Shown here piece after piece: positions 1-5,048 of a stretch of DNA of 5,048 nt; the stretch's first letter is position 1, and the number at the start of each line of letters is the position of its first letter. The stretch is from Paracoccaceae bacterium (lineage in GTDB: Bacteria; Pseudomonadota; Alphaproteobacteria; Rhodobacterales; Rhodobacteraceae), in the NCBI GenBank assembly GCA_011525185.1, contig WTIQ01000222.1:7135-12182 (forward strand), given 5' to 3'. The position numbers and the translations under genes were made by a program. The notes beneath the pieces were generated by a model. The model saw only the letters and a list, made by a program, of their open reading frames with translations. It was not told the origin of the DNA and did no database searches.

Positions 1-1514
1 TCGCGGATGCCAGCACTTTGAGCGGCAGCCGAGACAAAGGTGACGCTCGAGTGTTCCACGGCGCGGCCATATGCGCCAAACATACTACGGCTATACACGG
101 GCTGTGGGGTTGGGATAGAGGCATTGGGGTCACCCATTTGCGATGCCACTATCATACCGCCCATCAGAACAGTGTCAGGCTTAACGCCAAAAAATGCAGG
201 TGACCAGAGAACTAAATCCGCCCTCTTTCCAGTTTCAATTGAGCCAATTTCGTGGGAAATGCCATGCGCGATTGCCGGATTAATGGTATATTTCGCTACA
301 TAACGTCTGGCACGTATATTGTCGTTGTCGCCAGTTTCTTCATCCAGTTGGCCACGTTGACGTTTCATTTTGTCGGCAGTTTGCCACGTTCTCAAGATGA
401 CTTCACCAACGCGGCCCATGGCCTGACTGTCTGATGCGATGATGGAAAATGCGCCCATATCGTGCAGGATGTCTTCAGCTGCGATCGTTTCTCTGCGAAT
501 GCGGCTTTCTGCAAATGCGATATCTTCTGGAATGGATTTGTCTAAGTGATGACAGACCATAAGCATATCCAAATGCTCTTCGACTGTGTTTTTTGTAAAT
601 GGGCGCGTCGGGTTGGTAGACGAGGGTAGAACGAAGTCCTCACCACATATTTTAATAATATCTGGAGCGTGTCCACCGCCAGCCCCCTCTGTGTGAAAGG
701 CGTGAATAGTGCGCCCTTTCAAAGCGGCCACTGTATGCTCGACAAAGCCGCTTTCATTCAGGGTATCGGTGTGGATCATCACTTGAACATCTAACTCATC
801 CGCAACAGATAAGCAGCAATCGATGGAGGCAGGGGTGGTACCCCAATCTTCATGCAATTTCAGCGCACATGCGCCGCCAAGAACCTGTTCACGCAGAGCC
901 TCTGGTAATGACGCATTGCCTTTTCCAGAAAAGGCGAGGTTCATCGGCAGACTATCTGCGGCTTGTATCATCCGCCCAATATGCCACGGGCCAGGGGTAC
1001 AGGTTGTCGCCAGTGTGCCATGCGCAGGACCCGTACCGCCCCCTAACATGGTGGTTATTCCCGAGTGCAGAGCTTCGTCAATTTGCTGTGGACATATGAA
1101 GTGGATGTGACTGTCAAAACCACCTGCCGTCAATATGCGCCCTTCGCCTGCGATAATTTCCGTACCTGGCCCGATTACGATATTAATATTGGGTTGCGTG
1201 TCAGGATTACCCGCTTTTCCGATCGCCTCAATGTAACCATCTCGTATCGAGACATCGGCTTTGTAAATACCAGTATAATCCAAAATAAGAGCATTGGTAA
1301 TAACGGTGTCAGGTGCACCTGCAGCGCGCGCGTTTTGCGATTGGCCCATGCCGTCACGTATGACCTTGCCTCCGCCGAACTTGACCTCTTCACCGTACGT
1401 GGTCAAATCCCGCTCGACTTCAATAATAATTTCTGTATCCGCAAGACGCAATTTGTCACCTGTGGTTGGACCGTACATGCCCGCATAGTCAAACCGCGAA
1501 ATAGACGTTGCCAT
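1..1514 (-). CDS. ureC: Urease subunit alpha (catalytic), 3' end cut off by window edge
   Basis: This is the catalytic subunit of cytoplasmic urease, a dinickel amidohydrolase that converts urea to ammonia and carbamate. I translated the whole stretch by hand: 504 codons are open without a frameshift, against about 570 in the family, so roughly 65 C-terminal residues lie beyond the left edge. The nickel-site motif GGFDSHIHF gives His136 and His138. The carbamylated-lysine motif KLHEDWGTTP gives Lys219 and His221. His248 (IHTDTLNE), His274 (AFHTEGAGGGHAPD), the flap residues Cys321 and His322 (MVCHHLD) and Asp362 (SDSQAMGRVGE) complete the site; all sit two residues later than in the Klebsiella enzyme. 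The start MATSISRFDYAGMYGPTTGD is typical. The ATG directly follows the ureB stop, with GGGAG eight bases upstream inside ureB. Near the C-terminal end of the visible part it reads SRSMFGAYG, where I recall RPMFGA-type sequences as commoner. Confidence 0.98.
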   Translation of the reverse strand, partial: MATSISRFDYAGMYGPTTGDKLRLADTEIIIEVERDLTTYGEEVKFGGGKVIRDGMGQSQNARAAGAPDTVITNALILDYTGIYKADVSIRDGYIEAIGKAGNPDTQPNINIVIGPGTEIIAGEGRILTAGGFDSHIHFICPQQIDEALHSGITTMLGGGTGPAHGTLATTCTPGPWHIGRMIQAADSLPMNLAFSGKGNASLPEALREQVLGGACALKLHEDWGTTPASIDCCLSVADELDVQVMIHTDTLNESGFVEHTVAALKGRTIHAFHTEGAGGGHAPDIIKICGEDFVLPSSTNPTRPFTKNTVEEHLDMLMVCHHLDKSIPEDIAFAESRIRRETIAAEDILHDMGAFSIIASDSQAMGRVGEVILRTWQTADKMKRQRGQLDEETGDNDNIRARRYVAKYTINPAIAHGISHEIGSIETGKRADLVLWSPAFFGVKPDTVLMGGMIVASQMGDPNASIPTPQPVYSRSMFGAYGRAVEHSSVTFVSAAAQSAGIR

Positions 1515-1820
1515 CTACAAATCTCCCATGATCTTTTGGTTAAAGCCGTAAACTTTGCGCGCTCCTGATAGGGGAATGAGGTTCACGTCACGAGATTGTC
1601 CAGGTTCAAAACGGATCGCAGTACCCGCTGGAATATCGAGCCGCATGCCCCGTGCTAAGGCACGGTCAAAATCCAGAGCTGGATTGCATTCGAAAAAGTG
1701 ATAATGGCTGCCCACTTGCACGGGTCGATCGCCTGTATTTGCAACCATAAGCGTGATCGCAGAACGATCCTGATTTAACACAAGATCGCCTGGCGCAGGA
1801 AAGAGCTCGCCTGGGATCAT
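1515..1820 (-). CDS. ureB: Urease subunit beta
   Basis: This is the small beta subunit of the urease trimer-of-trimers. It makes no catalytic contact of its own but packs against UreC. Its 101 residues match the usual length of about 100 for free-standing bacterial UreB. Family hallmarks are the N-terminal IPGELF, the central VANTGDRPVQVGSHYHFFE block (His39, His41) with NPALDFDR after it, and the C-terminal GFNQKIMGDL. The ATG overlaps the TGA of the upstream small ORF as ATGA, with GAGG upstream inside that ORF, so translation is probably coupled to it. The TAG stop is immediately followed by the ureC ATG. The order ureA, small ORF, ureB, ureC differs from the canonical ureABC only by the inserted gene. 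Confidence 0.98.
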   Translation of the reverse strand: MIPGELFPAPGDLVLNQDRSAITLMVANTGDRPVQVGSHYHFFECNPALDFDRALARGMRLDIPAGTAIRFEPGQSRDVNLIPLSGARKVYGFNQKIMGDL

Positions 1821-1996
1821 CTTGACCTCTTTTTGCGGAGAATGACGCTTGTCATATAGAGCGCCACCATGATCAATGTTGCTCCAAGGGCCATTATTAC
1901 TGGCTCATGCGTTCCATTGTGCGCGTGTGGAAGGACTGACTCATGGGCAAAGGCTGGTGAGCTAAATACCATAATGCTGAACGAGAGGCGTTTCAT
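1817..1996 (-). CDS. Small His-rich single-span membrane protein between ureA and ureB (59 aa)
   Basis: I do not recognise a named family. The ORF has 59 codons plus TGA. It opens with MKRLSFSIMVFSSPAFA, which looks like a short signal peptide with an AFA cleavage site before His18. A short segment follows, HESVLPHAHNGTHEP, with four histidines (18, 24, 26, 30) and two glutamates. A hydrophobic span runs from about residue 33 to 53 (VIMALGATLIMVALYMTSVIL), and the tail RKKRSR is strongly basic. By the positive-inside rule the His-rich segment would face the periplasm and the tail the cytoplasm. The gene has a near-ideal ribosome binding site (AAAGGAGATC, then AAAG before ATG). It starts 27 bases after the ureA stop and ends in an ATGA overlap with ureB, so it looks like a genuine operon member. 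A role in nickel binding or uptake, or in placing urease near the membrane, is only inference. If the signal is not cleaved it would be a two-span hairpin. Confidence 0.85.
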   Translation of the reverse strand: MKRLSFSIMVFSSPAFAHESVLPHAHNGTHEPVIMALGATLIMVALYMTSVILRKKRSR

Positions 1997-2000
1997 CTTT

Positions 2001-2010
2001 GATCTCCTTT
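2001..2010 (-). promoter_or_regulatory. Strong ribosome binding site of the small ORF
   Basis: The minus strand reads AAAGGAGATC followed by AAAG and the ATG at 1996. The GGAG core lies seven bases before the start, which is good spacing and a close match to the 16S anti-Shine-Dalgarno sequence. It is the main argument that the 59-residue ORF is translated. Confidence 0.8.
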
Positions 2011-2035
2011 ATCGGGTTGGCCTTTATCGGATTGG
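2006..2035. repeat. 15-bp tandem direct repeat across the ureA stop and the next ribosome binding site
   Basis: Two adjacent 15-base copies occur, CCTTTATCGGGTTGG (2006-2020) and CCTTTATCGGATTGG (2021-2035) on the plus strand, differing at one base. On the coding strand the distal copy contains the last ureA codons and its TAA. The proximal copy supplies the AAAGG that begins the small ORF's ribosome binding site. The arrangement looks like a local tandem duplication that set the present spacing between the two genes. Confidence 0.9.
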
Positions 2036-2326
2036 GTTGTGTACTGTGACCAGTTTAGTGCCGTCAGGGAACGTGGCTTCGACCTGTACCTCTGGGATCA
2101 TTTCAGCTACGCCCTGCATGCAATCGTCGCGTGAGATGACCGTTGCGCCAGCTTGCATCATTTCAGCAACGCTTCGGCCGTCGCGTGCCCCTTCAACAAC
2201 GGCATCGCAAATCAATGCAATGGCTTCTGGATGGTTCAACTTTACCCCGCGTGCGAGGCGTTTTCGCGCAACTTCGGCCGCCATGGCGATTAAGAGTTTA
2301 TCTTTTTCACGTGGTGAGAGTTGCAT
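2024..2326 (-). CDS. ureA: Urease subunit gamma
   Basis: This is the gamma subunit of urease and assembles with UreB and UreC into the (abc)3 holoenzyme. From the ATG at 2326 it gives exactly 100 residues, the standard length. The sequence MQLSPREKDKLLIAMAAEVA, the block KLNHPEAIALICDAVVEGARDG, the VAEMM and VAEMI segments and the C-terminal FPDGTKLVTVHNPIR are all typical. A longer reading from a TTG at 2338 adds four residues, but that TTG lies in the TTGGAGAC ribosome binding site, so the ATG is preferred. The ATG overlaps the last base of the ureD stop (TAATG), implying coupled translation with ureD. The stop lies within a 15-bp tandem repeat. Confidence 0.98.
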   Translation of the reverse strand: MQLSPREKDKLLIAMAAEVARKRLARGVKLNHPEAIALICDAVVEGARDGRSVAEMMQAGATVISRDDCMQGVAEMIPEVQVEATFPDGTKLVTVHNPIR

Positions 2327-3138
2327 TACAGTCTCCAAGATTTGGGCAAATTGCCGTCAGTAAGTTCAATGATGATCGGAGCAAGCATACGGCGCAGGTC
2401 AGACCCAGTATCAGCAATTAAACGCGTCACCATGACGTCATCTCGGATCAGGCTTGCTCCAGATGTTGCGTTTAAGAGTGCTTTTATCTTTGCTACATCC
2501 GCATGTGCCGTGTCCGACACGTATAGGATTAGGGCTGTCGCACGGGCGCCATCCATGACGGCAGGCTTGTCAAGCTGTGACGAAATTTGACCGTCAAAAA
2601 GGGTTAGGTCTTGAAATACCAGCTCGCCATCAATCCGAAGGATCAGGTGATCTCTCAAATACCCTATTAGGTCCCATTCACCCATAGCCAAACGACCAAA
2701 TAAAATGGGCTCAACAATCAGAGCGGTGGCAGATGAGGAAACGTCGAATGTAGAGCGCCGATCCAATCGCCCACCATCATAAAAAAGTGTTTCTTGCGGC
2801 AACCAATGGAACACGGATTGATCCTGCACTGCTACCTTATTTTGAACATAAGCAGGAGTCTCATCGAGTGCGCGATACACGCGCTCGCATCCCTGTGTTG
2901 TGAATGTAAAGTTTGTTTGATCAGACGTTCTAAGGTCACATGCCAGTTGATCGCCCCCCGTCAATCCACCCGCGGTATTGATGTAAATGCCTTGAGCGCC
3001 CTTCCTTTGACGGGCGAATAACATCTTTGCCGCGCCTTGCTGATAAAACTCGCGCAATCTGTTTTGCTCACCCATATGCATGTTCAGTGCGCCAACGGTA
3101 CGAGGCGTTTGAACAAGAGATGTGAGCACGTCTTTCAT
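2326..3138 (-). CDS. ureD: Urease accessory protein UreD (nickel-insertion scaffold)
   Basis: UreD (called UreH in some species) binds the urease apoprotein and, with UreF and UreG, delivers nickel to the active site and supports lysine carbamylation. From the ATG at 3138 the product has 270 residues, normal for the family. Conserved blocks are INTAGGLTGGD (53-63), TTQGCERVYR (80-89), LPQETLFYDGG (113-123), GRLAMGE (148-154) and the C-terminal LPKSWRL. The start is chosen because AAAGGAA lies just upstream with AGGA five bases from the ATG. A longer frame from a GTG at 3177 adds thirteen residues, including two cysteines, that do not look like UreD. It is the first gene of the visible operon, overlaps ureA by one base, and faces the divergent LysR gene across a 303-base gap. 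UreE, UreF and UreG are not in the window. Confidence 0.97.
   Translation of the reverse strand: MKDVLTSLVQTPRTVGALNMHMGEQNRLREFYQQGAAKMLFARQRKGAQGIYINTAGGLTGGDQLACDLRTSDQTNFTFTTQGCERVYRALDETPAYVQNKVAVQDQSVFHWLPQETLFYDGGRLDRRSTFDVSSSATALIVEPILFGRLAMGEWDLIGYLRDHLILRIDGELVFQDLTLFDGQISSQLDKPAVMDGARATALILYVSDTAHADVAKIKALLNATSGASLIRDDVMVTRLIADTGSDLRRMLAPIIIELTDGNLPKSWRL
2331..2336 (-). promoter_or_regulatory. Ribosome binding site that fixes the ureA start
   Basis: GGAGAC on the minus strand lies inside the end of ureD, with GGAG six bases before the ATG at 2326. It rules against the upstream TTG (2338), whose own codons overlap this site. Confidence 0.7.
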
Positions 3139-3142
3139 GAGA

Positions 3143-3149
3143 TTCCTTT
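3143..3149 (-). promoter_or_regulatory. Ribosome binding site that fixes the ureD start
   Basis: AAAGGAA on the minus strand, with AGGA five bases before the ATG at 3138. This supports the MKDVLTSL start over the upstream GTG at 3177. Confidence 0.7.
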
Positions 3150-3269
3150 CTTTGACTGGACAAGCGCATTTCTGCACTGGATAACTAAAGAGCGGTCTCG
3201 AAATTCAGCATGGCCACAGATAGGTTTTGATAATTTATTAATCACAATTCTCGCATTTGCGTAAATAAT

Positions 3270-3284
3270 GATCAAATTTTGATC
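3270..3284. promoter_or_regulatory. Perfect 15-bp dyad, candidate regulator operator
   Basis: GATCAAATTTTGATC has 7-base arms around a single central base. It lies 132 bases upstream of the ureD start and 157 bases upstream of the LysR start, a position expected for a LysR-type recognition site. It does not fit the classical T-N11-A form exactly (it gives T-N9-A), so the assignment is inference. The core CAAATTTT recurs at 3385-3392. Confidence 0.4.
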
Positions 3285-3441
3285 GGAGTTTTGGTCTGCG
3301 TCTTCCTGTTACAGGTGCAGGTAAATGGAAGTATCCTTGGATGTATCGCACGTGATGAATTGTGGTCTAGCGCGGCAATCTATACAAATTTTATGCAATC
3401 ACATAACCTGACCGCCAAGACGACAAACAGGGTGTTTAACG

Positions 3442-4368
3442 ATGAATTTAAGGCAGCTAGAGGCATTTCGCGCAACAATGCGTGCAGGCTCGATTACAGA
3501 AGCTGCAAACATGATGCATATCTCTCAGCCCAGCGTCAGCCGTCTGATTGCTGATCTTGAACGGTCGGCAGGATTTCCTCTCTTTGCGCGTGTGGGACGC
3601 GGTCTGACGCCGACGGTAGAGGGTCAACAGTTTTATAACGTCGTGGAGGGCATGTTTGTCGGAATTGATCGCTTGCAAGAGCAGGCGGTAGCTATTCGTA
3701 CCAAACAACATGGCTCTATCTCAATTTCTACAATTCAGTCATTGGCTTCTACAGAGTTACCAATTGCCGTTGGGCGCGTCTATCGAGACAATCCAGATAT
3801 AAGGTTCACGATAAACTCGCGGAATACTCCTGCCATAATCGATGCGGTTCAGATGCGCCAAGTTGACCTAGGCATTGTTGGACGTGACGCCAATCATGAA
3901 GGCGTGGATACGCTGTTTCAGACCTCTGCTCCCTATGTGTGTCTCATCCCAGAAAATCATCGATTAGCGGATGAGACTGGATCAATTGACTTGGAACAGC
4001 TGGTCATGACAGAAACTTTTATCACATTCGGCGGCGCCTATCCTGATAAGATGATGTCAATAGATCCCGAGTTATCACGCAGGCTGCAAGAGCGCTCACG
4101 GCTTACAGCTGCTAATATGCCTCTCACTGGGGCGCTGGTGCGTGAAACGGGTGCTCTTGCGATTGCGGATCCATTTTCTGCGGAACAGGCCGTGCGCATG
4201 GGAGGGGTCGTTTTTCGTCCGCTTGTCCAGACTTTGACGTATTTTGTTACCATTATAACCGCTGGTCGAGAGAACCTCTCTCGGCAGGCCATTTCCTTTG
4301 TCGATGTTCTTGCGTCGCAGCTCAGCGAGCGTGTCGACTTTGTAAATGCGCTGCGTAAAAGCTCTTAG
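3442..4368 (+). CDS. LysR-type transcriptional regulator
   Basis: This is a cytoplasmic DNA-binding activator or repressor of 308 residues, the usual family length. Residues 1-60 are the winged helix-turn-helix: MNLRQLEAFRATMRAGSITE, then AANMMHISQPSVSRLIADLE as the recognition region, then GFPLFARVGRGLTPTVEG. A linker helix follows, and from about residue 92 there is a periplasmic-binding-protein-like effector domain (SISTIQSLASTELP, VDLGIVGRD, GALAIADPFSAEQA). The N-terminus resembles the OccR/NocR group of opine and amino-acid regulators, so a small nitrogenous ligand is possible but not shown. The ATG has AGGG nine bases upstream, a modest site. The gene is divergent from ureD, the usual arrangement for a LysR gene and its target, and convergent with the TRAP permease gene with a 37-base gap. 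Its target could be urease, itself, or the transporter. Confidence 0.95.
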   Translation: MNLRQLEAFRATMRAGSITEAANMMHISQPSVSRLIADLERSAGFPLFARVGRGLTPTVEGQQFYNVVEGMFVGIDRLQEQAVAIRTKQHGSISISTIQSLASTELPIAVGRVYRDNPDIRFTINSRNTPAIIDAVQMRQVDLGIVGRDANHEGVDTLFQTSAPYVCLIPENHRLADETGSIDLEQLVMTETFITFGGAYPDKMMSIDPELSRRLQERSRLTAANMPLTGALVRETGALAIADPFSAEQAVRMGGVVFRPLVQTLTYFVTIITAGRENLSRQAISFVDVLASQLSERVDFVNALRKSS

Positions 4369-4405
4369 AGTGTAGGGTCTCGCGTCCTCTTCATCATGAC
4401 ATGCT
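4369..4405. other. Short convergent gap without a clear terminator
   Basis: The LysR gene and the TRAP permease gene end 37 bases apart, tail to tail. I see only a weak CTCTTAGAG dyad across the LysR stop and no stem followed by a T-run, so no intrinsic terminator can be called for either gene. Confidence 0.5.
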
Positions 4406-5038
4406 CTAGTTCAAAACCTCGGGCAACCAAGTGGCAGCACTTGGGAAAAAGATCATGAGCAACCCAAACACAATTCCAACACCGACAAAAAGAGGCACTT
4501 CTCTAAAGGCTCTCTCTGGGCTTTCTTTGGCGACACCAGCAGCGGTGTAAATGCCCACACAGACGGGAGGTGTGATCATTCCAATCCCAGCAAAGGCCAC
4601 AAATACAACATAGAGATGCAGGATGTTCTGGTTCAAAGACAGGGCCAAAGCCGCAAAAATTGGGACCGTGAGGTAAAACACGGGAACAATTTCCACAAAG
4701 GTCCCTAGAATGAGGCAAATCACGGCAACAGAGAACCAGAATGTGAGAGGTGTACCGCCCATTTCAGTGAAGTAGGTGATAATTCTCTGGGGCGCTTGGC
4801 TATAGGTCAAGACAACGCTTAGGAAGGTAGCCATTGCAATAATTGCAAAAATGACAGCAGTGATGCGGGCTGTTTCGTGCAAGGCTTTGACAATACCGAC
4901 GAGTGTTAATTCGCGATAGATGAACATGCCAATGAGAATGGCCCAAATCCCAGCCACTGCGGCCGACTCAGAGGGCGTGAGCAACCCTGCGTAAATACCA
5001 CCCAAAATGATGATGGAATTGTACCAGGTGGGCACTAA
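4406..5038 (-). CDS. dctM: TRAP transporter large permease, DctM family, C-terminal half (truncated or interrupted)
   Basis: This is the large membrane subunit of a tripartite ATP-independent periplasmic transporter, which imports organic acids or similar solutes using an ion gradient and a periplasmic binding protein. The visible 209 residues match the C-terminal half of a protein normally about 430 long. They hold GGIYAGLLTPSESAAVAG (12-29), LGTFVEIVP (110-118), GMITPPVCVGIYTAAGVAKE (152-171) and a final hydrophobic span ending FFPSAATWLPEVLN. About five or six membrane spans are apparent. The frame is closed upstream by a TAA at 5039-5041. The GTG at 5035 would be an artificial start, since it falls in the middle of the family fold. 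The gene is therefore broken here, or the last bases of the window are not its true sequence. The substrate cannot be told. The small permease and binding protein are outside the window. Confidence 0.88.
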   Translation of the reverse strand, partial: LVPTWYNSIIILGGIYAGLLTPSESAAVAGIWAILIGMFIYRELTLVGIVKALHETARITAVIFAIIAMATFLSVVLTYSQAPQRIITYFTEMGGTPLTFWFSVAVICLILGTFVEIVPVFYLTVPIFAALALSLNQNILHLYVVFVAFAGIGMITPPVCVGIYTAAGVAKESPERAFREVPLFVGVGIVFGLLMIFFPSAATWLPEVLN

Positions 5039-5048
5039 TTAGTACCTG
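5025..5048. repeat. Near-perfect inverted repeat at the right window edge
   Basis: A 10-bp perfect palindrome ACTAATTAGT (5034-5043) is flanked by CAGGT (5025-5029) and ACCTG (5044-5048). These pair with each other if the GGGC at 5030-5033 is looped out. The in-frame TAA that closes dctM lies within it. Its position at the very end suggests a fold-back or assembly junction, though a real hairpin cannot be excluded. Confidence 0.6.

Larger units (their letters stand above)
3139..3441. promoter_or_regulatory. Divergent intergenic region between ureD and the LysR-type regulator
   Basis: This 303-base gap must hold the promoters for both the urease operon and the regulator. Its most AT-rich part is about 3229-3284 and includes a perfect 15-bp dyad. 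A TATACA at 3381-3386 could be a -10 element for the regulator, but I see no convincing -35 at the right distance. I also found no clear sigma-54 (GG-N10-GC) promoter and no NtrC-type dyad. No protein-coding gene is supported here: the plus-strand ORFs crossing it have no ribosome binding site or recognisable product. Confidence 0.6.

Noticed and set aside
1065..1568. A 167-residue plus-strand ORF opposite ureC and ureB
   Set aside because: It is antisense to intact, highly conserved urease genes, has no recognisable product or ribosome binding site, and is explained as a shadow frame.
2097..2172. Near-identical 16-base repeats (2097-2112 and 2157-2172, one mismatch)
   Set aside because: They encode the VAEMI and VAEMM segments of UreA, which are a normal part of the family sequence, so no mobile or regulatory repeat is implied.
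2327..2338. Longer UreA from a TTG at 2338
   Set aside because: The TTG is part of the Shine-Dalgarno region for the ATG at 2326, and the ATG start gives the standard 100-residue protein.
1869..2363. A 164-residue plus-strand ORF opposite ureA and the small ORF
   Set aside because: It is antisense to ureA, which matches its family over its full length; no independent coding evidence.
3139..3177. N-terminal extension of UreD from a GTG at 3177
   Set aside because: The thirteen extra residues do not resemble UreD, and the ATG at 3138 has its own well-spaced ribosome binding site.
3349..3354. CACGTG palindrome in the intergenic region
   Set aside because: A six-base palindrome is expected by chance, and no bacterial regulator is specifically implied here.
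3279..3554. A 91-residue plus-strand ORF overlapping the start of the LysR gene
   Set aside because: It overlaps the helix-turn-helix coding region in another frame, runs through the promoter region, and has no recognisable product.
4366..4408. Possible terminator between the convergent genes (TAGAG and CTCTA arms)
   Set aside because: The arms are five bases with a loop of over thirty bases and there is no T-run.

Overview
The window carries the 5' part of a urease operon on the minus strand (ureD, ureA, a small unnamed gene, ureB, ureC), a divergent LysR-type regulator on the plus strand, and the C-terminal half of a TRAP-transporter large permease (DctM family) on the minus strand. Base composition looks close to half GC. 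The protein character (three-subunit urease with separate short UreA and UreB, opine/amino-acid-type LysR regulator, DctM permease) fits an alphaproteobacterium, probably a marine Rhodobacterales (roseobacter-like) lineage. That assignment comes from reading the proteins, not from a search.

Layout from right to left along the urease strand: ureD (3138-2326) overlaps ureA by one base (TAATG). ureA (2326-2024) is followed by a 27-base gap that contains a 15-bp tandem duplication and a strong ribosome binding site. Next is a 59-residue ORF (1996-1817) encoding a His-rich, signal-bearing, single-span membrane protein; its stop overlaps the ureB start (ATGA). ureB (1820-1515) abuts ureC directly (TAG then ATG), and ureC runs off the left edge after 504 codons. 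All metal ligands and catalytic residues of UreC are present in the visible part. ureE, ureF and ureG are not in the window and may lie to the left.

Between ureD and the LysR gene lies a 303-base divergent intergenic region with an AT-rich core and a perfect 15-bp dyad, the best candidate operator. The geometry suggests that the regulator controls itself and/or urease. The regulator could equally serve the convergent TRAP genes. The dctM frame is interrupted by an in-frame TAA ten bases from the right edge, inside a near-palindrome. This is either a real truncation or a fold-back/assembly artefact at a contig end.

Functionally, UreA, UreB and UreC form the cytoplasmic nickel enzyme that hydrolyses urea to ammonia and carbamate, and UreD is the scaffold for nickel insertion. 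The most novel element is the small membrane protein wedged between the two small structural subunits, translationally coupled to ureB. No RNA genes, CRISPR arrays or insertion sequences were seen.
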